64,000 nt of DNA from a bacterium UBA4637 (lineage in GTDB: Bacteria; Bacteroidota; Bacteroidia; Bacteroidales; Bacteroidaceae): contig DHMR01000112.1 of assembly GCA_002405875.1 (NCBI GenBank), forward strand, positions 1-64,000, written 5' to 3'. The position numbers and the translations under genes were made by a program. This document shows positions 1 through 8,703 of this stretch, piece after piece. The first letter of the stretch is position 1; each line of letters begins with the position of its first letter. Below the pieces are notes generated by a model. That model was not told where the DNA came from. It was given only the letters and a program-made list of their open reading frames with translations, and did not search any database.

Positions 1-90
1 TTATGACACACCCTCTTTTTTGTTATTATCTATATAACTTGGATTATTCTCTCTATAAAGCTACCCATCGACTCCACCTAAAGAAGTTTA

Positions 91-1455
91 CTACATATCT
101 ACTTGAGGAACATCTTTCAAGTACTTCTGAATTTCCTCATCGCTGACGGAGTAGTTCTGCAAGTCACCATTGATAAAGCTCTCATAGGAAGGCATATCAA
201 TCAATCCGTGGCCAGAAAGGCAGAACAAAATGACTTTCTGCTCTCCCGTTTCCTTGGCCTTCAAAGCCTCACGAATGGTCGCAGCAATGGCATGGCAGCT
301 CTCTGGAGCAGGGATAATACCTTCTGTACGTGCAAACAACAAACCCGCCTTGAAAGACTCCAACTGAGGAATATCAACACCGTGCATATAACCATCTTTG
401 ACCAACTGAGAAATAATCATGCCAGCACCATGATAGCGAAGACCACCCGCATGAATATTGGCTGGCTTGAAGTCATGGCCCAAAGTAAACATCGGCAACA
501 ATGGAGTGTAACCAGCCTCATCACCAAAGTCATATTCAAACTTGCCACGAGTCAACTTAGGACAACTTTCTGGCTCAGCAGCAATAAACTCGGTATTCTT
601 GCCATCCTTGAGGTTATGGCGCATGAATGGAAAGGCAATACCACCAAAATTACTACCACCACCAAAACAAGCAATCACCTGGTCAGGATACTCTCCTGCC
701 ATCTCCATCTGTTTCTCTGCCTCCAAACCAATGACGGTCTGATGCAAGGCCACATGATTGAGCACCGAACCCAATGTATACTTACAGCCCGGAGTCGTCG
801 TAGCCAACTCGACAGCCTCACTAATAGCTGTACCCAAAGAACCTGGATGATGTGGATCATGGGTAATGATGTTCTTTCCGGCACGAGTGCTCATCGAAGG
901 AGAACCCTCTACCGTGGCACCAAAAGTACGCATGATACTCGAACGATATGGTTTTTGCTGCATGGTAATCTTCACCTGATAAACCGCAGCCTCCAAACCA
1001 TACAACTTGGCAGCATACGACAAAGCGGCACCCCACTGACCAGCACCCGTCTCAGTAGTCACGTTGGTATCACCCTCCAGTTTGCAATAGTAACACTGAG
1101 GCAAAGCTGAGTTAATTTTATGAGACCCCAAAGGGTTGGTACTCTCATTCTTGAAATAAATGTGCGCAGGAGTACCCAAAGCCTCCTCCAAAGCGTAAGC
1201 TCTTACCAAAGGAGTAGAACGATAAAACGTATATTTCTCTCGAACATCCTCCGGAATGTCAATCCAGGCATGCACTGTATCCAATTCCTGTTTGGAGCAC
1301 TCCCTATTAAAAATATGCGACAAATCATCAGCAGTAAGAGGCTGGTGAGTTTGAGGATTCAATGGAGGCAATGGCTTATGAGGCATATCAGCCTGAATGT
1401 TATACCACTGCGTAGGAATGTCCTTTTCTTCTAGAATAAATTTCTTTTGTCTCAT
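91..1455 (-). CDS. trpB: TrpB-like tryptophan synthase beta chain (TrpB2 type)
   Basis: PLP-dependent enzyme that joins indole and serine to give tryptophan. The PLP lysine is K113 in NPLGSHKINSA, and the phosphate-binding loop GGGSNFGG lies near residue 265. The 454-aa length and the N-terminal extension before the fold fit the TrpB2 subgroup rather than the roughly 400-aa TrpB1 that pairs with TrpA. No trpA or other trp gene is adjacent, which also fits TrpB2, a form often found outside the trp operon and proposed to salvage indole. A minus-strand -7 element lies about 70 nt upstream at 1526-1533. The protein is sure; whether it works with TrpA cannot be seen. Confidence 0.93.
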   Translation of the reverse strand: MRQKKFILEEKDIPTQWYNIQADMPHKPLPPLNPQTHQPLTADDLSHIFNRECSKQELDTVHAWIDIPEDVREKYTFYRSTPLVRAYALEEALGTPAHIYFKNESTNPLGSHKINSALPQCYYCKLEGDTNVTTETGAGQWGAALSYAAKLYGLEAAVYQVKITMQQKPYRSSIMRTFGATVEGSPSMSTRAGKNIITHDPHHPGSLGTAISEAVELATTTPGCKYTLGSVLNHVALHQTVIGLEAEKQMEMAGEYPDQVIACFGGGSNFGGIAFPFMRHNLKDGKNTEFIAAEPESCPKLTRGKFEYDFGDEAGYTPLLPMFTLGHDFKPANIHAGGLRYHGAGMIISQLVKDGYMHGVDIPQLESFKAGLLFARTEGIIPAPESCHAIAATIREALKAKETGEQKVILFCLSGHGLIDMPSYESFINGDLQNYSVSDEEIQKYLKDVPQVDM

Positions 1456-1525
1456 GATATGTCATTTAATTGTTTAAAGTCTACAAAACATAACAGATTG
1501 TCAACGGTTCTCTCTGTTTTTGCGA

Positions 1526-1533
1526 CAAAGTTA
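1526..1533 (-). promoter_or_regulatory. -7 element for trpB
   Basis: CAAAGTTA on the plus strand reads TAACTTTG on the minus strand, matching the Bacteroidetes TAnnTTTG consensus, about 70 nt before the trpB start. Confidence 0.6.
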
Positions 1534-1873
1534 CAAAAAATATTCGAAAAGAAAGATAAATCTATAAGAAAAAAGAAAGATAGGGGTAAAAAAGCGCTTT
1601 CTCCCTGTATATTATAAACAAATCTATACGTTCTGTATTGCAAATCGGCGGCAGAAAGCAAGGGACAGAAAGTTTTCCAAATCTGTTATTATGTCTTCCG
1701 TTATTTATAAAATATTCATATTAAGAATCACTTGCAAGTAAAATATTAAATAAAAAGCGGGATAAAACTAGAAATTTCTTCAAAATTTGACTAAAAAACG
1801 TTCATTTTACATCAAAAAACATAAATTACTCCCTAAAAAAGAGTTTTTGCACCCATTCTTATAAAAAAATCCG

Positions 1874-1881
1874 TACTTTTG
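1874..1881 (+). promoter_or_regulatory. -7 element, possible sRNA promoter
   Basis: TACTTTTG matches TAnnTTTG. A TTTG at 1846-1849 may be the -33 box, although the 24-bp spacing is longer than the usual 19-21. No ORF follows; a terminator hairpin comes about 75 nt later. Confidence 0.55.
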
Positions 1882-1887
1882 CAAATG

Positions 1888-1990
1888 TTAAAACAACAAG
1901 GCGTTGTGAAACGCGAATATCATCTTTTACTTATACAATATATTAGAAAAAATAAAGAGAGCTCGATTTGATATCGGAAGCTCTCTTTTG
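1888..1990 (+). ncRNA. candidate small RNA, about 100 nt
   Basis: Bounded by the promoter at 1874-1881 and the terminator at 1956-1986. The 5' part can fold two mutually exclusive hairpins: ACAAC(1893-1897)/GTTGT(1903-1907) or GCGTT(1901-1905)/AACGC(1910-1914). No coding potential was seen. It matches no RNA family I recognise. The ends are estimates. Confidence 0.35.
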
Positions 1991-2035
1991 TTTTTATCAT
2001 CTTTTACTTATGCCTTACATTCATCTTTTACTTAT
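1920..2035. repeat. three copies of a 15-mer
   Basis: TCATCTTTTACTTAT occurs exactly at 1920-1934, 1997-2011 and 2021-2035. One copy lies before and two after the shared terminator hairpin. Confidence 0.85.
1956..1986. terminator. bidirectional intrinsic terminator
   Basis: Stem AGAGAGCT/AGCTCTCT with an inner CGAT/ATCG stem. T-rich runs follow on the plus strand (1987-1996) and also on the minus strand (TTTATTTTTT), so it can stop transcripts from either direction. Confidence 0.7.
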
Positions 2036-2234
2036 GATATAAATCCATCATTTTAGTTATGCAATAAAAGTCTTGAAATATTAAAGGACTTATGGAGTAA
2101 TATACTCACGCACCTTAAATCACAAGTCCAATAATCTAAATAAAACTTTTACTAAACATCTTAAATACTCAATAATTATCAAATCGTTGAGTTTTCAACA
2201 TATACTTAGATACGTAAACTTATTTTTGATGTTG

Positions 2235-2242
2235 CAAAGATA
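2235..2242 (-). promoter_or_regulatory. minus-strand -7 element in intergenic region
   Basis: CAAAGATA on the plus strand reads TATCTTTG on the minus strand. The transcript would run about 250 nt to the terminator at 1956-1986 without crossing an annotated gene. It contains only very short ORFs, such as an 11-codon one at 2169-2201. Confidence 0.5.
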
Positions 2243-2341
2243 GCTTATTCACAGGTATGTAACATACACTTTTTGTTATTTCGCTATGCATTTTTTGTTA
2301 ACATTCAACATTTTATACACTATTTGGGCTTTCTATTATAC

Positions 2342-2391
2342 AAAAAAATACCCTTCTAATGATAGGTAGTTCATTGGAAGGGTATTTTTTG
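2342..2391 (-). terminator. intrinsic terminator of mfd
   Basis: Long hairpin with AAATACCCTTC pairing to GAAGGGTATTT, flanked by A and T runs, starting 14 nt beyond the mfd stop codon. Confidence 0.8.
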
Positions 2392-2404
2392 TAGGAAATC
2401 TATC

Positions 2405-5400
2405 TTATTTTTGTATTTCCGATAGAATCTCAACAGCCTTTTGAACACTGCCAATTTCCGAAATACGCAAATATCTCTTGTTATTTTTCTCCTTCAAGTT
2501 GCAACGCTTAACATGTGTTGTCACATACTCCAGGACTTTGGAGAACATCGCACTCTTATAGAAAGGACTTTGGACATTGCTGACAAATTGCAATTGCAGA
2601 GTCTTTTGCTTCAGCATGATTTTTTCACATCCCATGCGTTTACCCAAGCGACGCAATTTCACCACATTCATCAATTCTTCTGCCTCATGTGGTACCGGAC
2701 CAAATCGGTCGATGAGGCGTTTCTTATAAGCCAACAAGTCATCATCGTTTTCAATGCGGTCCAATTCTCGATAAAGCAACATACGCTCACTGCTACCAGG
2801 TACATAGGTATCCGGAAAGTACATTTCCAAATCGCTCTCAATGGAACAATCATCGACGAAATCATCACCTGTCAAAACTTTTCCTTGGTCCATATCTTCT
2901 TGGTAGAGATCGCTAAACTCCTCATTTTTCAATTCCGTGACAGCCTGAGAAAGAATCTTCTGATACGTCTCATAGCCCAAATCCTCCATAAAGCCACTCT
3001 GCTCAGCCCCCAACAAGTTGCCTGCACCACGAATGTCCAAGTCTTGCATGGCAAGATTGAAGCCACTTCCTAGTTCGCTGAAGGTCTCCAATGCCTCCAA
3101 ACGACGACGTGCCTCTGTGGTAAGCACACTCTTGGGCGGAGCCAGCAAGTAGCAGAAAGCTTTTTTATTGCTACGCCCAACTCGACCACGCATCTGATGC
3201 AAATCGCTCAATCCGAAGTGATGGGCATCATTGACGATTATCGTATTGGCATTGGAGATATCGATGCCGTTCTCCACAATTGTCGTGGAGAGCAACACGT
3301 CATAATCATAATTGATAAAGCCCATGATAATCTTCTCCAACTCATCAGGCTTCATCTGTCCATGGCCGATAGCCACCCTACAGTCGGGCACATGCTTCTC
3401 GATGAGCAACTTGAGCTCTGGCAACTTCGATATTCTATCATTGACAAAATAAACCTGTCCGTTGCGACTCATCTCAAAATTGATGGCATCTGCGATAACT
3501 TCCGAACTAAAAGTGGTCAGTTCCGTATGAATCGGATAACGATTAGGTGGCGGTGTACGCATGATGCTCATATCCCGCGCACCCATCAAAGAGAACTGGA
3601 GCGTGCGAGGAATAGGGGTCGCACTCATGGTCAGCGTATCCACATTCACTTTCATTTGGCGCAGCTTTTCCTTCGTACTAACACCAAACTTTTGTTCCTC
3701 GTCAATAATCAGCAACCCCAAGTCTTTCCATTTTACTGTCTTTGATATCAGTTTGTGCGTTCCAATGAGGATGTCAATCTTACCCTCTTGTAAATCTGCC
3801 AGAATTTGTTTGGTTTCTTTAGCCGAACGAGCCCGGCTCAGATAATCCACCCTTACAGGCATTCCTTCGAGACGAGCCTTGAAAGTCTGGTAATGCTGGA
3901 AAGCCAAAACGGTGGTAGGAACCAATACCGCTACTTGTTTGCTATCACACGCTGCCTTGAACGCCGCACGGACAGCCACCTCGGTCTTGCCAAACCCCAC
4001 ATCGCCACAGACCAAGCGATCCATCGGACGAGAGCTTTCCATATCCGCCTTGACATCCATCGTAGCCTTGTTCTGGTCTGGCGTATCTTCATAAAGGAAC
4101 GAAGCTTCCAGCTCGTGCTGCAAATAGCCATCCATACTGAAAGCATAGCCTTTCTCACGACGACGCTGGGCATAAAGCTTGATTAAGTCGCGCGCTATAT
4201 CCTTGATGCGTTTCTTCGCTTTTTCCTTGAGTCGATCCCAAGCTCCAGTACCTAAGGCGGACAGACGAGGAGGTTCTCCTGTATCACCGCTGCGATACTT
4301 ACTAATCTTGTACAGAGAATGAATGGAAACATCCACCTTGTCATTGTTCTTATAGATAATGCGAATCATCTCCTGATAGCTGTCGCCCGTAGGGACACGC
4401 ACCAAACCACCAAACTTGCCAATTCCAAAATCCACATGCACAATAAAGTCACCCGGCTCCATTTCTTGCAATTCCTTCATCGTGAGAGCCATCTTGCCCG
4501 CACGAGCCGAATCCGAACGCAAATTATACTTATGGAAACGATCGAATATCTGATGGTCGGTGAAGAAACAACATTTCTTGTCGTCATCTATGAATCCCTC
4601 ATGCAGGGCCTTATCGACAGGCGTGAAGACAATCTGATAACGTTGCAACTCTTCACTCTCAAAAATTTCCTTGAGACGCTGCTGCTGTTTCTGACTATCT
4701 GCCAATATATATAAGGTATATTGCTGAAGAAGGTAATTCTCCAATGTCTTAGCCAGCAACTCGAAATTTTTATGGAACAACGGTTGTGGGGAAATGTGGA
4801 AAGTGAGCGTGGCAGCTGCATCTTCTGTTCGCCCACTTCTCTTGCCTTCATGAGTTACCCCAAACTCGATACGTAATCTACTAGCAATCTCTTCCTGGAA
4901 CTGACTAGCCGTACATAGATTCAATTCTTTTTGCATATCATGGCGAATCTGTTCCGCCTCAACCTCTGTAGCCCCCTCCAACCGCTCAGTAAGACTTTGA
5001 GAAGAAAAGCCATCCTTGTAAATCAGCTCAATCCGATCGTGAATGAAAGTAAAATCTTTCATGGCGACGATGGCACTAGCATCCAAGAAGGAGAGAAAAG
5101 GCTGCTTGTCGCTTTCTATACGAGCAAGTTCTGGTACGATTTCGATGACCTCACGCTTATCCTTGGAAAGTTGAGTCTCAACCTCAAAAGTTCGAATTGT
5201 ATCAATTTCATCGCCAAAAAAGTCAATACGGAAAGGATACTCACAACTGTAGGAATAGACATCCAGAATACTTCCACGGACGGCAAACTGTCCTGGCTCA
5301 TACACATAATCTGTCTCATCGAAATTGAACTCACGCAAAGTATGGGAAATTTGAGTCAGAGAAATCTGTTGACCGACAGAGAGCTGAAGAATTCTCTCAT

Positions 5401-5815
5401 CCAATTTTTTCTTGGTCAACACCAATTCCGCCAAGGCATCTGGGTAAGAGACAATAAAAATAGGTTTGTTCTTCGACAAACGTGCCAATACTTCCGTACG
5501 CAAGATTTCGTTGGCGGCATCTTTCTGACCATACTTGATGGCACGTCGGTAGCTAGAAGGAAAGAAAAAAACATCTTCCTCTCCGATGACTTGCACCAAG
5601 TCGTGGTAAAAATACCCCGCCTCATCCGCCTCATCCAGTACAAAAAGCGCAGTCTTACGAAGTTGCTCCCGAATAGAAGCAAAAAAGATTGGTGCGGAAG
5701 AACACACCAATCCCTGTAAAAATATCGTTTTGAGATTATTTTTCCCCAACAATTCCAAAAAGGCCTTCGCCTGAGGCGAACGTCCATATAAGTAGTCTAT
5801 CTCTTGTATTGTCAC
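2405..5815 (-). CDS. mfd: transcription-repair coupling factor Mfd
   Basis: ATP-driven DNA translocase that removes RNA polymerase stalled at lesions and recruits UvrA. The 1136 aa carry the full Mfd layout: an N-terminal UvrB-homology part, the RNA-polymerase-interacting CarD-like domain (MEPGDFIVHVDFGIGKFGG, near residue 460), a RecG-type helicase core with Walker A GDVGFGKTE and a DEEQKFG Walker B box, the GRVGRS motif VI, and the C-terminal TRCF domain. The start lies 21 nt after the upstream glycosyltransferase stop, so the two are probably co-transcribed. A strong terminator follows. Nothing is missing. Confidence 0.97.
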   Translation of the reverse strand: MTIQEIDYLYGRSPQAKAFLELLGKNNLKTIFLQGLVCSSAPIFFASIREQLRKTALFVLDEADEAGYFYHDLVQVIGEEDVFFFPSSYRRAIKYGQKDAANEILRTEVLARLSKNKPIFIVSYPDALAELVLTKKKLDERILQLSVGQQISLTQISHTLREFNFDETDYVYEPGQFAVRGSILDVYSYSCEYPFRIDFFGDEIDTIRTFEVETQLSKDKREVIEIVPELARIESDKQPFLSFLDASAIVAMKDFTFIHDRIELIYKDGFSSQSLTERLEGATEVEAEQIRHDMQKELNLCTASQFQEEIASRLRIEFGVTHEGKRSGRTEDAAATLTFHISPQPLFHKNFELLAKTLENYLLQQYTLYILADSQKQQQRLKEIFESEELQRYQIVFTPVDKALHEGFIDDDKKCCFFTDHQIFDRFHKYNLRSDSARAGKMALTMKELQEMEPGDFIVHVDFGIGKFGGLVRVPTGDSYQEMIRIIYKNNDKVDVSIHSLYKISKYRSGDTGEPPRLSALGTGAWDRLKEKAKKRIKDIARDLIKLYAQRRREKGYAFSMDGYLQHELEASFLYEDTPDQNKATMDVKADMESSRPMDRLVCGDVGFGKTEVAVRAAFKAACDSKQVAVLVPTTVLAFQHYQTFKARLEGMPVRVDYLSRARSAKETKQILADLQEGKIDILIGTHKLISKTVKWKDLGLLIIDEEQKFGVSTKEKLRQMKVNVDTLTMSATPIPRTLQFSLMGARDMSIMRTPPPNRYPIHTELTTFSSEVIADAINFEMSRNGQVYFVNDRISKLPELKLLIEKHVPDCRVAIGHGQMKPDELEKIIMGFINYDYDVLLSTTIVENGIDISNANTIIVNDAHHFGLSDLHQMRGRVGRSNKKAFCYLLAPPKSVLTTEARRRLEALETFSELGSGFNLAMQDLDIRGAGNLLGAEQSGFMEDLGYETYQKILSQAVTELKNEEFSDLYQEDMDQGKVLTGDDFVDDCSIESDLEMYFPDTYVPGSSERMLLYRELDRIENDDDLLAYKKRLIDRFGPVPHEAEELMNVVKLRRLGKRMGCEKIMLKQKTLQLQFVSNVQSPFYKSAMFSKVLEYVTTHVKRCNLKEKNNKRYLRISEIGSVQKAVEILSEIQK

Positions 5816-5836
5816 AATCTGATAATCTTAACGTTC

Positions 5837-6580
5837 TTAATTCTTCTTAGGATATTTCTTAAACCATCCATCCAGACGAAGACGCATGACTCCGAAGAAT
5901 GCTTCTCCAAAAATGCCACCATTCATCTTGCTCACCCCTTCACGACGATTGACAAAAATGACTGGCACCTCCTTGATTTTAAACCCAATCTTATGAGCCG
6001 TGTATTTCATCTCTATCTGAAAAGCATATCCTTTGAAGCGAATTTGATCCAAGTCAATTGTTTCCAGCACCTTACGGCGATAGCAAACAAATCCAGCCGT
6101 CGTGTCATGCACCTTGAAACCTGTCACAAAGCGCACATACTTGGAAGCGAAATAGCTCATCAGCACACGTCCGATAGGCCAATTGACCACATTGACACCC
6201 GACACGTAACGAGAGCCCACTGCTACATCGTATCCTTCGTCGTGAGTAGCCGCATAAAGCCGAGGCAAATCATTCGGGTCGTGACTGAAATCAGCATCCA
6301 TCTCAAAGATAAAATCATACCCTTGTTCCAAAGCCCACTTAAAGCCTGTGATGTAAGCAGTACCTAGTCCCAACTTTCCCGAACGTTCTAAGATATGCAA
6401 ACGGTCAGCAAATTCGCCAACCATCAAAGACTTGACGATAGCTGCAGTGCCGTCTGGACTTCCATCATCAATCACGAGGATATCAAAATTCTTTTCGAGC
6501 CCAAACACTGCCCGAATTATTTTTTCAATATTTTCCTTCTCATTATAAGTAGGAATGATTACTATGCTATCGCTCTTCAT
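5837..6580 (-). CDS. polyprenol-phosphate mannosyltransferase-like GT2
   Basis: Family 2 glycosyltransferase resembling dolichol-phosphate mannose synthase, which moves mannose (or a related sugar) from a nucleotide sugar to polyprenyl phosphate at the inner membrane. Visible motifs are IIPTYNEKENI at the N-terminus, the nucleotide-binding DDGSPDGT, the metal-binding DADFSHDP (DxD-like), and a C-terminal basic segment. The 247-aa length fits the catalytic domain alone, without the C-terminal membrane helices of GtrB proteins. It is upstream of mfd with a -7 element at 6628-6635. The exact sugar is not predictable. Confidence 0.85.
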   Translation of the reverse strand: MKSDSIVIIPTYNEKENIEKIIRAVFGLEKNFDILVIDDGSPDGTAAIVKSLMVGEFADRLHILERSGKLGLGTAYITGFKWALEQGYDFIFEMDADFSHDPNDLPRLYAATHDEGYDVAVGSRYVSGVNVVNWPIGRVLMSYFASKYVRFVTGFKVHDTTAGFVCYRRKVLETIDLDQIRFKGYAFQIEMKYTAHKIGFKIKEVPVIFVNRREGVSKMNGGIFGEAFFGVMRLRLDGWFKKYPKKN

Positions 6581-6627
6581 AACTGTTCTATTTTATATGA
6601 TCAAGTCACTTTCAATGCTTTAGAGTG

Positions 6628-6635
6628 CAAAGATA
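6628..6635 (-). promoter_or_regulatory. -7 element for GT2-mfd
   Basis: CAAAGATA on the plus strand reads TATCTTTG on the minus strand, 48 nt before the glycosyltransferase start. Confidence 0.6.
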
Positions 6636-6701
6636 CAATTTTATTGGGAAAACGACTCTATTTTTTTATATTTTTTATCTTCTATAGCCAGAATACTAGA
6701 A

Positions 6702-7460
6702 TTACTGATCAGGATTTTCCACAAACCCTTGATACTCCTTGTCTAAACCAGACATGATGGCATCATAGCTTAGCTGCATCTGATTTTTGATATTCTCAGA
6801 GCCTTTGCCTATTGGCATGATAGGCTTGTGAATCATCAACTTCAAAGGATGCCAAAATATCCAATAGATATCTTTCATACGTGGCTTCACCTGAAAACTT
6901 CCATTGATGGTCAATGGACAAACAGGTAGCTGCAATTCATCCGCCAACATGAAAGCACCACGGCGGAACACCCCCATATGACCAGTAAAGGTACGGGCGC
7001 CCTCCGGGAACACCACCAACGACATACCTTCCTTCAACTCTTTGCGAGCCTCATCATAAGAAGCACGAATCTTAGAAGGACCACTCTTGTCAACAAACAC
7101 ATGATGAGCATACTTGCAAGCAATGCCCACCAAAGGAATCTTGCGCAAGCCCTTCTTCATCATCCACTTGAAATTTCTCCCCAAGAAGCCATAGATGAGG
7201 AAGATATCGAATGCTCCCTGATGATTGGCAACAAAGACATAACTCTGGTTTTTCTCCAAATTCTCCTTTCCTTCCACCTTCACAGGCAATAAAAGAAGTC
7301 GAATCCATAATTGCGACCAATATTTTCCTGGGTAATATCCCCAGAAATGACCATTTCCTAGTACACATCCCATGATGGTTACGAGACAAGTGAGGATGCT
7401 TGCCACCAATAAAATCGGCAAGCAAATCAAGAGCTGATACAAACGATACAAGTATTTCAT
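6702..7460 (-). CDS. plsC: 1-acyl-sn-glycerol-3-phosphate acyltransferase (PlsC-like)
   Basis: Membrane acyltransferase that makes phosphatidic acid from lysophosphatidic acid. The HX4D catalytic motif is NHQGAFD (H80, D85), followed by FPEGART as the glycerol-phosphate-binding block. An N-terminal hydrophobic helix spans residues 8-33. The reading frame is open to 7568, but that extension lies inside the upstream phosphoesterase gene and is Arg-rich with no similarity to the family. The ATG at 7460 gives 252 aa, normal for PlsC, and leaves 8 nt after the upstream stop, so the two are co-transcribed. Confidence 0.92.
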   Translation of the reverse strand: MKYLYRLYQLLICLPILLVASILTCLVTIMGCVLGNGHFWGYYPGKYWSQLWIRLLLLPVKVEGKENLEKNQSYVFVANHQGAFDIFLIYGFLGRNFKWMMKKGLRKIPLVGIACKYAHHVFVDKSGPSKIRASYDEARKELKEGMSLVVFPEGARTFTGHMGVFRRGAFMLADELQLPVCPLTINGSFQVKPRMKDIYWIFWHPLKLMIHKPIMPIGKGSENIKNQMQLSYDAIMSGLDKEYQGFVENPDQ

Positions 7461-7468
7461 AACTAAAA

Positions 7469-8653
7469 TTATTTTTTCTTTTTTAATGTAATCACCACGA
7501 TTTCTGCCGTAGCCCCAATACGAATGGGAACTACGCCGCCTAACCCTGCGGTCGTATAGAGCTGGCAACCTTCTCGTTCATACAATCCGTAGTCGTAGGG
7601 TGCAAACATAGTAGGTCGCAACCCTAGCACCTTGACCTGGCCAGCATGAGTATGTCCGCTTAAAGTCAATTGAGGGGCTACCAACACGGAATCCTTCGAA
7701 CCATATTCCTCATTGATGGTGGAAGGAGTCATCTCTTTCCATTGCGTAGGGATATGCTGCAACATCAAGATGAAATTCCCCGGTCGAATGCCATACAGCG
7801 CTTTGGCAACACTTGCGCGCTTCGGCTTGTCATAGTTTTCTGTTCCAGCCAGAAAGATAGAATCCTGCCCTCTGCGAATCACAACATGCTCATTATTCAG
7901 CAAACGCCATCCCAGGCTACGCTCAAAATCTTGCACTTGTTTCTCTATCCGCAACTTCTCTTGCGGTTCGGCATCGACATAGTAACTATAGTCATGATTG
8001 CCCAGAATGGAATAAACACCATCTCTCGCCCGGAGCGATCTCAACATAGAACGATAAGGAGGCAACTCCGATGGATGTGCGTTCTGCAAATCGCCCGCAA
8101 AGCATATCATATCGGCATGCTGAGCCTGAATGCTATCAATGTCTCGTTGTGGTATGTCACTTCTCCATCCATAATAGGAGCCCAGATGAATGTCGCTAAA
8201 CAAAGCTATGCGGTAACCCTCAAAAGCTTGTGGCAAATCGGGCACATACACCGTCAGATGCTTAACCTCCATTTTCCGAAAGCCCAAGGTAAACCCATAA
8301 ATGAACATGACGAAGGCGATAGCAGCCAAAACAGTTCCCACCATGTGCCCATAGTTCTTGCGAGCATGTAGATATCGTCGGCAAAGACATCCCACAGAAC
8401 TACAAAAAGCGAACACAAATTCAGGGACAGCACAAACCGCCATCATCCCAAACCACACATCCACCAACACTGGATTCTTGGGAACGAAGCCCGGCAACAC
8501 AGCCAAGTAAGCACTATATCCTATGACCAAGACCGCAGGAATCCAAAGCAAGAGACGCTTTTGGCGATTTTTACCCTTCCATTCATGCAAATCTATCCAC
8601 AAATACGGAAGTAGAGTTCCCAGAATGATGGGAATTATAATTCTATTAATCAT
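7469..8653 (-). CDS. membrane-anchored calcineurin-like metallophosphoesterase
   Basis: About 145 residues with four hydrophobic segments are followed by a calcineurin-type phosphoesterase domain facing outside. The two-metal site is visible as DIHLGSYYG, GDLQN, GNHDYSY and GHTHAGQV. The 394 aa resemble the YkuE/YaeI group, for which UDP-2,3-diacylglucosamine or other lipid pyrophosphate substrates have been proposed. The direct link to plsC, 8 nt downstream, supports a lipid-related role but does not prove it. The substrate is unknown. Confidence 0.85.
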   Translation of the reverse strand: MINRIIIPIILGTLLPYLWIDLHEWKGKNRQKRLLLWIPAVLVIGYSAYLAVLPGFVPKNPVLVDVWFGMMAVCAVPEFVFAFCSSVGCLCRRYLHARKNYGHMVGTVLAAIAFVMFIYGFTLGFRKMEVKHLTVYVPDLPQAFEGYRIALFSDIHLGSYYGWRSDIPQRDIDSIQAQHADMICFAGDLQNAHPSELPPYRSMLRSLRARDGVYSILGNHDYSYYVDAEPQEKLRIEKQVQDFERSLGWRLLNNEHVVIRRGQDSIFLAGTENYDKPKRASVAKALYGIRPGNFILMLQHIPTQWKEMTPSTINEEYGSKDSVLVAPQLTLSGHTHAGQVKVLGLRPTMFAPYDYGLYEREGCQLYTTAGLGGVVPIRIGATAEIVVITLKKKK

Positions 8654-8703
8654 CTTTTTCTCTTTTCATCTATTCTTCAACATCCAATGACTTGCCAACC
8701 TTA

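Larger units (their letters stand above)
1456..2404. other. 950-bp intergenic region without a protein gene
   Basis: No convincing ORF on either strand. It holds the trpB promoter (1526-1533), a plus-strand promoter (1874-1881), a hairpin terminator at 1956-1986 with T-runs on both sides, three copies of a 15-mer (1920-2035), a minus-strand promoter at 2235-2242 and the mfd terminator (2342-2391). The AT-rich stretches 1560-1860 and 2245-2340 show nothing I can name. Confidence 0.7.

Noticed and set aside
1..90. Possible end of a gene at the left edge
   Set aside because: The minus-strand frame starting at the edge stop codon closes after about 20 codons without a start.
103..1110. Plus-strand open frame of 335 codons opposite trpB
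   Set aside because: It is antisense to a clear TrpB gene, has no recognisable motif and atypical composition.
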